Assembly: GCF_015207285.1 (NCBI RefSeq)
Contig: NZ_JADEXD010000001.1
Coordinates: 1-64,000 of the forward strand
Origin: Tychonema sp. LEGE 07203
GTDB lineage: Bacteria > Cyanobacteriota > Cyanobacteriia > Cyanobacteriales > Microcoleaceae
DNA length: 64,000 nt
Reading direction: 5' to 3'
This document shows, piece by piece, positions 27,353-36,965 of this stretch (its first letter is position 1; the number at the start of each line of letters is the position of its first letter). A program made the translations under genes and the position numbers. The notes below the pieces were generated by a model, which was not told the origin of the DNA, ran no database searches, and saw nothing but the letters and a program-made list of their open reading frames with translations.

Positions 27353-27593
27353 AAATTTTCTCCCCCATGCAAAAGACGAATAACTGCCATCAAAATGGTG
27401 AGGGTCGTAGGGTTCAATTTGCATTCCCAGATGAACTCCTGTTAACTCTGAAAGCTTTATCGAGCATACTACAATACTCTACAATGTCTGATAGCTTGGC
27501 TTTGAGTGCTTACAGATTTACGGGACTTTTGCTGATTAACTAGCAATGACCCCAATGTGGGAGACACCATCTTAAGGCGTTGAGGAGGGTTTG

Positions 27594-27902
27594 ATGAGCA
27601 AAACAGGATTAGGCATTCAAGAATTACTGTATTGTGAGCGATCGCAAATTCTAGCCATTGCCCAAAAGCACGGAGCCTACAATGTGCGCGTATTCGGTTC
27701 GGTAGCACGGGGCGAAGCGACCCCAGAAAGCGATATTGATTTGTTAGTGGATTACGATTTAGAAAAAATCACGCCTTGGTTTCCAGGTGGGCTATTGCTT
27801 GATTTGGAACAACTACTCAATCGCAAGGTCGATATCGCCACAGTGGATATGCTCAAAGAACGCATTCGCGAGCGCGTTTTGCAGGAGGCTGTACCACTAT
27901 GA
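27594..27902 (+). CDS. mntA: MntA-type nucleotidyltransferase antitoxin
   Basis: This 102-residue minimal nucleotidyltransferase has the motif GSVARGEATPESDIDLLVDY with catalytic Asp47 and Asp49. MntA proteins transfer AMP to a tyrosine of the partner HEPN toxin and so neutralise it. GGAGG six bases before ATG 27594 sets the start. The stop codon overlaps the start of the HEPN gene (ATGA), the normal arrangement of MNT-HEPN toxin-antitoxin pairs. Confidence 0.9.
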   Translation: MSKTGLGIQELLYCERSQILAIAQKHGAYNVRVFGSVARGEATPESDIDLLVDYDLEKITPWFPGGLLLDLEQLLNRKVDIATVDMLKERIRERVLQEAVPL

Positions 27903-28240
27903 GACGGGAAGCGGAACGGCTGCAAGATATATTAGATGCAATAGCCGCAATTGAACGATATGCAAGCCAAGGCAGGCAGGCATTTGATAACCAAGAATTA
28001 ATCCAAATTTGGATTGTTCATCACCTGCAAATTATTGGAGAAGCGACAAATGCGTTATCGTCCGAATTAACTAGCCGATATTCCCAAGTCCCTTGGGCGC
28101 AAATTGTAGCTTTTAGGAATCTGGTAGTGCATGAATATTTCAGAGTCTCGCTAAACCTAGTTTGGGCGATCGTACAGAATAATTTACCTCCGTTGAAGGT
28201 AACAGTAGAACAGATTTTACAGGAGTTGCTAGATACGTGA
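27899..28240 (+). CDS. hepT: HepT-type HEPN toxin (DUF86)
   Basis: This 113-residue all-helical HEPN protein has the RX4HXY motif in FRNLVVHEYF (Arg73, His78, Tyr80). HepT toxins are ribonucleases that cleave RNA, and the motif tyrosine is the residue AMPylated by MntA. The 4-base overlap with mntA implies coupled translation. A type VII toxin-antitoxin role in plasmid maintenance or phage defence fits the setting. Confidence 0.9.
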   Translation: MRREAERLQDILDAIAAIERYASQGRQAFDNQELIQIWIVHHLQIIGEATNALSSELTSRYSQVPWAQIVAFRNLVVHEYFRVSLNLVWAIVQNNLPPLKVTVEQILQELLDT

Positions 28241-28369
28241 GTTGAGCACTATCAAACCCTCGCGTTCCTGGCAGCAGCGTTTTTCCCAAGAATTTCTGAT
28301 GACTGTAAAAGCGCCCTGTGGTCTAATCCACTCCAAGCATCTTTATTCGCCACAGAAGGAGGTGGAACG

Positions 28370-28836
28370 CATGAGCGAGGGACTTCAAAGCCCCTGGACG
28401 ATCGATTGGGTATTCTGCTCGTCGTGTTCTCTCCCCAGTTCGGCTGCGACTCGGCCCGCCTAGCCTACTTTTTAGAACAGGTTCCCCCTTGGATCGAAGT
28501 AGCTGTCGAATTCCGACACGATCGCTGGCACACGGAAGAGGTATTTTCGCCGTTGGAACGCTCTGGAGCGGCTTACTGCGCTCTCAGAGCGGGGCGCACC
28601 GGCCGTGCATCCAGCGTGTAACGGGGTCATTTGTCTATGTACGGCTCCACGGCCCCGACCCCAACTACCTCTACGGCGGCTCCTACTCGGATGAGGATTT
28701 GCAGTGGTGGGCCGATCGTATCCACGAGTGGGAAAGTCAGGGGCGAAGTGTGTTCACCTACTTTAACAACGATGGAGGCGGAAATGCAGTGAGAAACGCT
28801 TCTAAGCTAAAAACTTTTGTCGAAAACAATACTTAA
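28370..28836 (+). pseudogene. DUF72 family protein remnant, frameshifted and 5'-truncated
   Basis: One frame (to about 28595) encodes YFLEQVPPWIEVAVEFRHDR and WHTEEVFSPLERSGAAYC. Another, from about 28596, encodes RVTGSFVYVRLHGPDPNYLY, YSDEDLQWWADRIHEW and VFTYFNNDGGGNAVRNA. Together they are the C-terminal two thirds of a DUF72 protein. The N-terminal third is missing and the frame changes once, so the gene is dead. Confidence 0.8.
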
Positions 28837-29244
28837 TGAGCGGCAAAGATTGACCATTCTTTTAGGCGCATTAATAAAAAACGCTTCGTAGTTCCTAAAC
28901 CTGAATGAGTTTGCTTGTAAGCGCTGGTTGTCCGACTCAGCAGCATAAACTCGATATCTCTAGCTTTTGTGCCAGCAAAGAGAGAACGCTTTGTTTCGTA
29001 CATTCGCATCACGAAGTCCAACCGTGATCGCCAAACTAACGATACGCTTGTTTGGCGATCGCTACAACTGTTGTGAGCCAAAAACTTTTTCTTACTTTTC
29101 TACTTTTTCCTGATTTACTTAGGCTAACAAAGTAAATGGATGCAGGTTTAGGATTAATGGTGTAAAGCGAGTTGTGGTGTATTACTCGGTTGAGTCAAAG
29201 AATTCCGATAGAAAGCACATAGATTTAGATTAAGGAGATTAGTC
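28837..29244. other. Intergenic region without a convincing gene
   Basis: The minus-strand frame 28833-29081 (82 residues) has no recognisable motif and abuts the DUF72 remnant, so I do not call it. An AAGGAG ribosome site at ~29230 belongs to the next gene. Nothing else is seen. Confidence 0.5.
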
Positions 29245-29649
29245 ATGGCTAGACGATTAACCGCATCTGGTTATATTTCTGGAGTCGATGATGAGACATT
29301 CGGATCGAATGAGTATGGTAATGCTTCTCTCACCCGAGAAACTGTACTCTCTGATTCCCAGCCTCAAAATGTTCTCTCTCTGGAGTGTCGATGGGGAGGA
29401 GAGTGCCGCGTTGAACTTACTTTAGTCGCTCAGGCATTGGATAATGGAGATGTCCGAGTCAATGGAAATGCTAAACTTTTTGAAGGAACCAGCGAAAGTA
29501 CAGGCGATCTGGATGGTCAGAGAGATTTTGTTGTTTTGGTTCCGCGCGGTAAGAATGCTTCCCATTCTGAAAGGGTTAATAATGATGATGAGGGCGGAGA
29601 TTATGCTGACATCACAGTTACATTCAACAACTCCATTGTTGAAGATTGA
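29245..29649 (+). CDS. Hypothetical beta-rich acidic protein
   Basis: This 134-residue protein was not recognised. It is acidic and predicted mostly beta (alternating hydrophobic residues, for example CRVELTLVAQALDNGDVRV), with a two-Cys segment (LECRWGGECRVEL) that could form a disulphide. An AAGGAG site precedes the ATG, and a 19-bp-stem terminator hairpin follows about 45 bases after the stop. It therefore looks like a well-defined single-gene transcription unit. Confidence 0.7.
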   Translation: MARRLTASGYISGVDDETFGSNEYGNASLTRETVLSDSQPQNVLSLECRWGGECRVELTLVAQALDNGDVRVNGNAKLFEGTSESTGDLDGQRDFVVLVPRGKNASHSERVNNDDEGGDYADITVTFNNSIVED

Positions 29650-29692
29650 TCGGTGGTAGGCTAGACGCTTCTAATTCATATCCTCGGGTAGC

Positions 29693-29734
29693 TTGGTAAT
29701 GGCCCGGCTTAGTAATAAGTCGGGCCATTACCAA
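29693..29734 (+). terminator. Strong 19-bp hairpin after the beta-rich protein gene
   Basis: TTGGTAATGGCCCGGCTTA (29693-29711) pairs with TAAGTCGGGCCATTACCAA (29716-29734) around GTAA, with one mismatch. It is very stable but lacks a long T-run, so it may terminate, protect the mRNA end, or be a dispersed palindrome. Confidence 0.7.
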
Positions 29735-29857
29735 TATAGCTGCGGGAGTGGGAGTCCCACATTAACGCCTCCACAAGCGGGGTGTTACCCACAGCTAGCT
29801 AACAAATTCTCCCAAGCAGTAATTCAAAACAGCCAAGACACCTTCAGTGTCTAACGA

Positions 29858-30034
29858 CTAGCGTGTCACCTGCTTGAGAATGCCTAGTAAAAAGTTATGC
29901 AGAAACAGAAAGTAATAGATACCGAAAGCAGCCAAGCCCCCTAAAAGCATTACTATATCTTGCCGAAACTTGGCTATACCAATCAAAGCAGCAAGGAAAA
30001 TTGACACAAGGATAGCGGTCTGATGCTCGAACAT
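29858..30034 (-). CDS. Small two-helix membrane protein
   Basis: Taken from the ATG at 30032-30034 (MFEHQTAILVSIFLAALIG), it is 58 residues with two hydrophobic segments (VSIFLAALIGI and VMLLGGLAAFGIYYFLFLH) separated by KFRQD. AAAGGAG lies 11 bases upstream. A longer frame reaches 30160 and overlaps the next gene, but it is unlikely to be used. The function is unknown. Confidence 0.5.
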   Translation of the reverse strand: MFEHQTAILVSIFLAALIGIAKFRQDIVMLLGGLAAFGIYYFLFLHNFLLGILKQVTR

Positions 30035-30128
30035 GAGGAAAAAGACTCCTTTCTCTGAATGTGTTGCAATCCAGCATAGGTGGACTGCCCAAGCGTCAGA
30101 GGCAATGCGATCCAGATTTGAAGTTTTG

Positions 30129-30983
30129 TTAAGCTTTGCGGTAAATGCCGCCTGCCCCATCCGTGTAAAGCAATTCCCCTTTGTGCCATGCCCAGCCGTG
30201 TAAATCGCGGCTAGCTGACACTCCTAAACTCAGTGCTTCCCACAGCGACTTGTTGTAGGCAACCAATTGCTTTCTGAGCAATGGGTCATTTTTTGCCTCA
30301 ATTTGGCACGTCCACAGAATCATCCCAATCCAAGAAAAACCAACTTTGTGCCAAACTAAGTTTGTTTTTAATCTCTGCTCCTCTGCCTTCTTAAGTTCTG
30401 GGTAAGTGCCATCCAACTCAGATCGAGCCAGAAGTTGAGTGTACTGCTTACCTAGTCGCCTCCACTTTTTCATCGGAACCTCATAGTAGGGTTCCAGACA
30501 TACAGAGAAAGAACTGTCCGCATCTTCTTTTAAAGTCTCCGCAAATAAATCATAGGCTGATTGAAATGGATATTGTCTCAGGCTAGCTTGGTGAAAAAAT
30601 TTGTACCAAAAATGGGCTAATGGCTTGGAAAAATGCTCCACATAACCCGTCCAGATTTGGAGAAGTGCGTGGCGTTTTTTGACATATTTTTCGGCAACGT
30701 CGCAAAGCTCCCACCGGGCTTTGTACTCATTAACGCAGCAGTTCATTAACTCAGCTTTTCGTTGAGAAATCTCTTGCCGTTTTAGAGCTTCCTCAAGCGG
30801 GTAATAGTCCTGAACAAGCCACTTAGATTTCCAGCACTCAGCCAAAAGAAGCTGGGTTTGTCTTGCTTTGTGCCATTCCTCTATCTGAGCTGGTGTCTTA
30901 GCTTGCTGTAGGAGGCGATCGCTGGGCAAGCTAGCTATACGTTGGGCAATTTGCTCATCTATTTCAGGGATTTTTTGATTCAT
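30129..30983 (-). CDS. Hypothetical helical protein
   Basis: This 284-residue, Lys/Trp-rich, almost fully helical protein was not recognised. No membrane segment or catalytic motif is visible. It lies upstream of the macro-domain gene on the same strand (200 bases apart), so it could be an added member of that locus, though the gap contains no obvious coupling. Confidence 0.6.
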   Translation of the reverse strand: MNQKIPEIDEQIAQRIASLPSDRLLQQAKTPAQIEEWHKARQTQLLLAECWKSKWLVQDYYPLEEALKRQEISQRKAELMNCCVNEYKARWELCDVAEKYVKKRHALLQIWTGYVEHFSKPLAHFWYKFFHQASLRQYPFQSAYDLFAETLKEDADSSFSVCLEPYYEVPMKKWRRLGKQYTQLLARSELDGTYPELKKAEEQRLKTNLVWHKVGFSWIGMILWTCQIEAKNDPLLRKQLVAYNKSLWEALSLGVSASRDLHGWAWHKGELLYTDGAGGIYRKA

Positions 30984-31183
30984 GAGGTAATTCGCGATGA
31001 AGTGGAGGACTTCGGATGGTACAGACTAGGAGGCGATTGCGGGCGAGTCAGGAGGCAGCGATCACCGCATTCGGGGAGTTGGCTCCAAAACAGCTATGTT
31101 GCTTTTTGAATAACTCTGTTATATCTCGGCTTTCGGCGAACAACATGGCTAAGTAAGGTGTTCTCGATACCTCTTATAAAATT

Positions 31184-32032
31184 TTAAAAACAAGCTGATT
31201 TCAAAAAATCTTCCAAAACGTAAAAGTCTGTGTTGTCTAAGTCTTTAGGATAGATAACTAAAGTTAGTTTTCTGGTTACAAACTCCTTCTTAGAAGCTAC
31301 CACAAATGAAAGAATAATTAACTTTGCTAGTGTCATTCGAGGCAAATTAGTACGAGCCAAGTCGGCTCCAATAACAGGGATAGCAACGTCCATTCCGTGG
31401 CCCTTTCGACGCACTTCTTCCCAAAGACGGCTCAAAGAATTCCATATCTCGTCAGCATTCGACTGAACTCTCAGATCGTTGCCCATATAACCGTAAGCTG
31501 TCCAAAAGTAGCGTCGGTCAGGAGAACCCAGCGCTATGGTAGTGCCGATGGGGTAGCGCCAAGACTTTCCCTTCTGTTTGTTAGGTTCTTTTGTACGTTG
31601 AGCTTGGTAGCCTTGCAAAGCGGCTTCAATGTCTGCATCTAACCTAGTACGGTCATCGCCATAAATGCGCGTGAGAAACTGCCCCTGGACGCTAGAAGGT
31701 TTGATCACTTCTCCTAGTTCCGTATCGAATACATCATTAGCACCTACGACTAAATGCCCAGACTCATCAAACAGATCGCCCAGCTTAATTTCTACAGCCG
31801 AGTTGGGTGAAGACAAAGCTTGACACACTGATCTACGGGGAAAATTCAGAATAACTGCGATGGTTAGGGACAGTGCTGCCAGTCCAAAGTAACCAATCCA
31901 GCCAAAATTCAGATACTGCGGAAAGAAGAATGCCCCAGGCTCGATTAATAACCACAAAAGACCAAAGACACTAAGAAAAGAGCTGGCTATTCGTCTAAAT
32001 CCGATTTGAGTTAAGAGTTGCAGGTAAACCAT
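31184..32032 (-). CDS. Membrane-anchored macro-domain protein (ThsA macro/DUF6430-like)
   Basis: This 282-residue protein has two N-terminal transmembrane helices (residues ~14-36 and ~42-62). A macro-type domain follows: VEIKLGDLFDESGHLVVGAN, DVFDTELGEVIKPSSVQGQF, and later DVAIPVIGADLARTNLP. The G-N-D-x-F-D-T and S-S-x-x-G-Q-F spacing matches the DUF6430 family, also named the ThsA macro domain because Thoeris ThsA variants use it to bind signalling nucleotides. It is divergent from the DUF4062-CHAT gene cluster across a 245-base promoter region, so a shared conflict function is plausible but inferred. Confidence 0.75.
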   Translation of the reverse strand: MVYLQLLTQIGFRRIASSFLSVFGLLWLLIEPGAFFFPQYLNFGWIGYFGLAALSLTIAVILNFPRRSVCQALSSPNSAVEIKLGDLFDESGHLVVGANDVFDTELGEVIKPSSVQGQFLTRIYGDDRTRLDADIEAALQGYQAQRTKEPNKQKGKSWRYPIGTTIALGSPDRRYFWTAYGYMGNDLRVQSNADEIWNSLSRLWEEVRRKGHGMDVAIPVIGADLARTNLPRMTLAKLIILSFVVASKKEFVTRKLTLVIYPKDLDNTDFYVLEDFLKSACF

Positions 32033-32277
32033 CGCTTCTGAAGTTTTTTCTCCGGGGTCGGGTGTACATTGTCATTATCGAGCGCAAAATTACCGTAGAA
32101 ACGGAAAGTGTCTGGGCTTGAGCAAGACTCCCGTTATTGTATAATTGCTGTATACTTATGCCAAATGCTTATTTGGAGGCACTGCTACCAGTTTAGCTTT
32201 ACGAGCGTCTGTTTATTTGTCTTTCTGACAGCCTTCTGAATCGAATATTATGCAATTAGATGTGTCGATAATAAGCA
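32033..32277. promoter_or_regulatory. Divergent promoter region of the CHAT/DUF4062 locus
   Basis: These 245 bases separate the macro-domain gene from the first DUF4062 gene. The last ~30 bases (ATGCAATTAGATGT...AGCAATG) recur almost unchanged upstream of the second DUF4062 gene at ~36937-36967, so the leader was copied with the gene. Confidence 0.55.
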
Positions 32278-33303
32278 ATGCCACAAGTAGAGCTGTTAAA
32301 GATATTCATGGCATCGCCCAGCGATGTAGTTAAAGAACGTCGCTATGTTATAGAAGTCATTGACGAAATTAACCGTACTATCGCTCCTAATAAAGGCGTT
32401 ATGCTCCAGGTAGTCCGCTCTGAAGAGAACGTCTTTCCCGGTTACAACTCTGAAGGTGGTCAAGCTGTACTCAATGCACAGATTGCCAACATGGAAGAGT
32501 ATGCGTTGTTTGTCGGCATCATGTGGAACCGTGTCGGAACTCCAACGCCCCGTGCTGAGTCCGGAACCGTTGAAGAATTTGAGCGGGCGATCTCAGCTTT
32601 TGAGCGCAAGGGGCAACCTCTGATCTGGTTTTACTTTCGAGAGGCACCAACACAGCTCAATACGGAAGGAGAATTGGAGCAACGGCGAAAGGTACTGAGC
32701 TTCAAAAACAGAATTCAACCTCGCGCTTTGATCCGTGATTACAAAAACTCATCTAACTTTCGCGATGAGTTCCGTAATCATATAACGCTGTGGTTAAACA
32801 AGCGCCAACTACCACTTACCATTGACCAACTCTGGCAGCAATTAGCGGACAAAGCAACTTGTAACGATCGAATAGGACTTGTACTTGCTGACGTGCTGGA
32901 TCTAGGGAGTGAATATCAAAACTGCGTGCGTCTGGGAAGTAACATTCGCTTTGAAGTAAATCTTGAAAATGCAGGCTACTTACTGCTGTTGGATAAAGGA
33001 ACATCCGGGAAGGTGTACTGTTTGTGTCCATCAGGTTATGCTCCAGAACCGCAAGTGCCTGCTGGACTCACCGTTTTACCCCAGAGCTGTTCGTCCCGCA
33101 AATCGATTAAAGTGACAGGGAATCTTGGTTTGGAGCAGCTTGTTGCGGTAATCGCAAAGAACAAGCCAGATATAAACTGGCTTCAAGAGGGGAGCAAGGC
33201 TCCATTACAACTGCGTGAAAACCATCTCAAGGTATTACTGGACTATCTTAAGGAAAGCTCAGACTGTAGGGTTATTTACATGGAATTTACAGTAACAGCA
33301 TAA
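32278..33303 (+). CDS. DUF4062-DUF4384 protein
   Basis: Residues 1-180 are a DUF4062 domain (LKIFMASPSDVVKERRYVIE, a GIMWNRVGTPT block, FEFERAI-type helix, IWFYFR), a TIR-like fold often fused to or beside STAND ATPases and effectors. Residues ~185-341 resemble DUF4384 (NAGYLLLLDKGTSGKVYCLC PS-type, then LEQLVAVIAKNKPDINWLQ), a lipoprotein or protease-associated beta domain. It lies 28 bases before the TPR-CHAT gene. A second DUF4062 gene lies on the other side of that gene. It may be a sensor or adaptor of the CHAT protease; this is inference. Confidence 0.8.
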   Translation: MPQVELLKIFMASPSDVVKERRYVIEVIDEINRTIAPNKGVMLQVVRSEENVFPGYNSEGGQAVLNAQIANMEEYALFVGIMWNRVGTPTPRAESGTVEEFERAISAFERKGQPLIWFYFREAPTQLNTEGELEQRRKVLSFKNRIQPRALIRDYKNSSNFRDEFRNHITLWLNKRQLPLTIDQLWQQLADKATCNDRIGLVLADVLDLGSEYQNCVRLGSNIRFEVNLENAGYLLLLDKGTSGKVYCLCPSGYAPEPQVPAGLTVLPQSCSSRKSIKVTGNLGLEQLVAVIAKNKPDINWLQEGSKAPLQLRENHLKVLLDYLKESSDCRVIYMEFTVTA

Positions 33304-33331
33304 TCCCGACCTTGAAAGTTAGGAGAAAAAC

Positions 33332-36300
33332 TTGCAAATGAACGAACAACGCATCCAAGACTATCTAAACCTGATTGAAATGTTGCTTGGTTCTTCCAGT
33401 AAGCAGGAAATATTAGAAATTTTGAAAGCTAACCTGAACTTGATAGATGAGGGCTTGATGGCAGCGATTGAACAAGTGGCAAAGCAAATGGCAGCACAGG
33501 AAAATCAGGATGCTGCCAAATGGTTACACAACTTAGCTGCACAATTAATAGTGTCAATGAGGAAACAACACCAAGCCTATCTCAATTTAATTCAAATGCT
33601 GGTAAGCTGCCCAAATGAGCAGAGATTAAAGGTTTTGCAGGCTAACCAGGACCTAGTAGATGAAGGCTTGGTGAGAGCGATAGAACAAGTAGCAATCAGT
33701 ATCGCAGAGGAGAACAAACCGAATGCTATTGGCTTGCAAGATTTAGCAGAGCGATTAGCGGTCGAACTTTATCAGTCCAGTTATTATGATCAGGGGATTA
33801 TTTTTGCAGAACTTGCTTTAAGGCTAGACTTACTCTTATTAGGAGAAGAGCATCCCCATGTAGCCACTAGTCTGAATAATTTGGCTAGTTTTTACTATGA
33901 GCAAGGACGTTATAGTGAAGCTGAACAATTGTTTAAGGAAGCTTTGGAACTAAGGCAAAAATTATTGGGAGAAGAGCATCCCCATGTAGCCACTAGTCTA
34001 AATAATTTGGCAGGGGTTTACAGGTTACAAGGGCGTTACAGCAAAGCTGAATCTCTATTAAAGCAAGTATTAAGCCTAGATAAACATTGGTTAGGAGAGG
34101 TTCATCCTGAAGTAGCTATCAGTCTGAATAATCTGGCGGCAATATACTACGATCAAGGGCGTTATAGTGAAGCTGAACCCCTGTTCAAGCAAGCTTTAGA
34201 ACTAACACAACATCTAGAGAAGGATGTATATCAGCAAGTTGCTTTCAGTCTGAATCATCTGGCACAAGTCTATAGATTACAGGGACGTTACAGTCAAGCT
34301 GAAGGTTTGTTAAAACAAGCTTTAGAACTAACGCAGCGCTTGTTAGGCGATCAACATCCTGACCTAGCTTTCAGTATGGATATTCTGGCAGGACTCTATC
34401 GGGATATAGGGCGCTACAACGAATCCGAATCCCTTTATGAGCAAACACTGGCTCTAAGGCGATATGTGTTAGGTAATGAACATCTTTATGTGGCTATGAC
34501 TCTGAATAATCTAGCAGAGCTCTACCATGATCAGGAACGCTACAGTGAAGCTGAATCCCTTTATAAACAAACATTAATAATGAAGCAACAACTGTTGGGA
34601 GATGAACATCCTAACGTAGCCACCAGTATGCATAACCTAGCTGGATTTTATTATAGCCAAGGACGCTACAGTGAAGCTGAATCCCTTTATAAACAAACAT
34701 TAATAATGAAGCAACGCCTGTTGGGAGATGAACATCCTGATGTGGCTGGTAGTCTGAACAATATGGCTCTTCTATACTATGACCTGGGTCGCTATAGCGA
34801 AGCTGAACCACTTTTAAAGCAAGCGCTGGAAATAAGACAACACTTGTTAGGCGATAAGCATCCCGATCTGGGTAATAGTTTGGAGAATTTGGCTACATTA
34901 TTAGTAGCCATTCATCGACAGACTGAAGCAATTACAAAGCTTTTTCAGGCAATACAAATTGAGTCCAATATACTGAGTCAAGCATTTGCCATCTGTTCAG
35001 AAGCTGACCGTCTTAGCTATCTTCAGACAATAAGAGGCGGACTCTACATACTTCTATCCTTGATTTTAGGCTACTTTCATCACTCTACTGAAGTGGTGCG
35101 AACAGCACTGGATACAGTTTTGAGACGTAAATCTTTAAGTGCAGCGGCTTTAACAGCTCAAAACAGGGCTTTACTTGATGGGCGTTATCCCCATCTTACA
35201 TCTGAGTTTCAACAACTGCGAGCTTTGAGTGACCAAATTATCCATCTCACCTTTTCTCTACCTAAACAAGATGAGTTACACACCTATCAAAAACGTCTTT
35301 CTCGACGACAAGCCCAGTATGACGAACTACAAAGGAGATTAGCATCGCAAGTTCCAGAAACTCACCTGCAAGAGCAACTAAAAACTGTTGAGTGTTGTGC
35401 TGTTGCTTTGGAGTTGTCAGAAGGTACAGTTTTAGTAGAGTTTGTTCGCTTTCTTGTCTTTGCTTTCAACGCTATCCCTGCCCATCAGGAACCCCGATGG
35501 CAACCTGCCCGCTACTTGGCATTTGTATTGCCAGCCAAACAACCAGACCAAGTGCGGATGATTGACTTGGGGCTAGCAGAAGACATCGATCACCTTATTC
35601 AGAACTTTAGAGAATCAGTGATTCCGGGAAAACAAAAAAATACTGGGGGTCTGTTGGATTTCGGAGACTGGGACGATGCTCCTGTTCTGGAGATTATGAA
35701 ATCCAATCCAGCAGCGGCCATCAGACTGCGTGAAGCCATTTTCGAGCCCATCCGCCCTTACCTGGGCGAAATGAAATCTCTAATACTCGCTCCTGATGGG
35801 GCATTAAATTTAATACCTTTTCAGATACTTCCCATCGATGAGACAGGAAAGCAACTGCTGATGGACAAGTACACCATCTCATATCTCAGTGTCGGGCGCG
35901 ATATCCTGCGAGCCAAAGTTCAGCCGACGCGCCCTGCATCTGCACCTCTGGTTATTGCTGACCCAGATTTTGACTTGGCAGCAGAACAATGCGCCGAATC
36001 GCATACTACAAACCTACCACCAACAACTTTAGACATCCTCAACACTTTAGGAGGCGATCGCCGCTTTGAGCGGATGTCCGGTACGCGATTGATCGGTGAA
36101 AGCCTTGCCAAAAAGCTAAAGGGGGTAAGGCTTTATTTGGAAGCAGAAGCAGTGGAATCCCACCTTGCCACCTGCCAGTCCCCCAGCATTTTGCTTATTG
36201 CCACCCACGGCATCTTCTTCTCGGACGCCCAGGATAAACCGCCCACGCAGGAGCTAACTCTGTCCAGATTGGATCTCTTGTCCAAGGGAAAGATAGAAAA

Positions 36301-36859
36301 CCCAATGATGAGATCGGGACTCGCCCTAGCGGGAGCTAATACCTGGTTAGCTGATGGAAGTCTTCCAAAAGAAGCAGGTAAAGGCTTTGTCTTTGCCCAA
36401 GACGTGGCGGGACTCGACCTGTGGGCGAATGAAATCACCGTCCTGTCTGCCTGCAATACAGCAATGGGCGACATCAAAATTGGCGAAGGGGTCTTTGGAT
36501 TGCGCCGCGCCTTTGCTGTCGCTGGAGCAAAAACACTGGTGATGAGTTTATGGCCTGTACCAGATAAGGCTACTGCTCTACTGATGGAGCGCTTCTTTGA
36601 CAACTGTGATCGCGGTTTAGGTCGTGCAGAGGCATTACAAGAAGCTCAGAATTACCTGCGAACCATCACAGTTAAAGAATTACGACAGTCTTCTCTGGGT
36701 TTGGAAGTGCTAAAAGATCTATTAGGAGTCAAAGAACTAGATTCACAAGTAAGTATTTCTTGCCAAGAAAATGATACACCATTGGAACATCCTTTCTACT
36801 GGGGGGCATGGATTTGTCAGGGAGATACAACACCCCTGCCATTTACAGCTTGCTCATAA
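33332..36859 (+). CDS. TPR-CHAT protease-like protein
   Basis: This 1175-residue protein has helical residues 1-150, then nine or so 42-residue kinesin-light-chain-type TPRs (pattern ATSLNNLAxxYxxQGRYSEAExLxKxAL) over ~155-525, a helical linker, and a C-terminal CHAT domain from ~residue 735. The caspase-type dyad is present: His959 (LIATHGIFF) and Cys1041 (VLSACNTAMG). AGGAG sits 6 bases before a TTG at 33332, better spaced than the ATG at 33338. CHAT proteases are activated by TPR or partner sensing in several bacterial immune systems. Confidence 0.9.
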   Translation: MQMNEQRIQDYLNLIEMLLGSSSKQEILEILKANLNLIDEGLMAAIEQVAKQMAAQENQDAAKWLHNLAAQLIVSMRKQHQAYLNLIQMLVSCPNEQRLKVLQANQDLVDEGLVRAIEQVAISIAEENKPNAIGLQDLAERLAVELYQSSYYDQGIIFAELALRLDLLLLGEEHPHVATSLNNLASFYYEQGRYSEAEQLFKEALELRQKLLGEEHPHVATSLNNLAGVYRLQGRYSKAESLLKQVLSLDKHWLGEVHPEVAISLNNLAAIYYDQGRYSEAEPLFKQALELTQHLEKDVYQQVAFSLNHLAQVYRLQGRYSQAEGLLKQALELTQRLLGDQHPDLAFSMDILAGLYRDIGRYNESESLYEQTLALRRYVLGNEHLYVAMTLNNLAELYHDQERYSEAESLYKQTLIMKQQLLGDEHPNVATSMHNLAGFYYSQGRYSEAESLYKQTLIMKQRLLGDEHPDVAGSLNNMALLYYDLGRYSEAEPLLKQALEIRQHLLGDKHPDLGNSLENLATLLVAIHRQTEAITKLFQAIQIESNILSQAFAICSEADRLSYLQTIRGGLYILLSLILGYFHHSTEVVRTALDTVLRRKSLSAAALTAQNRALLDGRYPHLTSEFQQLRALSDQIIHLTFSLPKQDELHTYQKRLSRRQAQYDELQRRLASQVPETHLQEQLKTVECCAVALELSEGTVLVEFVRFLVFAFNAIPAHQEPRWQPARYLAFVLPAKQPDQVRMIDLGLAEDIDHLIQNFRESVIPGKQKNTGGLLDFGDWDDAPVLEIMKSNPAAAIRLREAIFEPIRPYLGEMKSLILAPDGALNLIPFQILPIDETGKQLLMDKYTISYLSVGRDILRAKVQPTRPASAPLVIADPDFDLAAEQCAESHTTNLPPTTLDILNTLGGDRRFERMSGTRLIGESLAKKLKGVRLYLEAEAVESHLATCQSPSILLIATHGIFFSDAQDKPPTQELTLSRLDLLSKGKIENPMMRSGLALAGANTWLADGSLPKEAGKGFVFAQDVAGLDLWANEITVLSACNTAMGDIKIGEGVFGLRRAFAVAGAKTLVMSLWPVPDKATALLMERFFDNCDRGLGRAEALQEAQNYLRTITVKELRQSSLGLEVLKDLLGVKELDSQVSISCQENDTPLEHPFYWGAWICQGDTTPLPFTACS

Positions 36860-36965
36860 AGTTTAACTCTACAACTCCGTTTATAGACTGAGCCAGGATT
36901 AGAGCAAGAATCTGACTTGCTTTTAAAGCCCATACCATGCAATTAGATGTATAGATCGAGTAGCA

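Noticed and set aside
28833-29081. 82-residue minus-strand frame beside the DUF72 remnant
   Set aside because: No motif, no ribosome site and no partner; insufficient support.
36133-36603. 156-residue minus-strand frame
   Set aside because: It is opposite the CHAT catalytic region and has no independent features.
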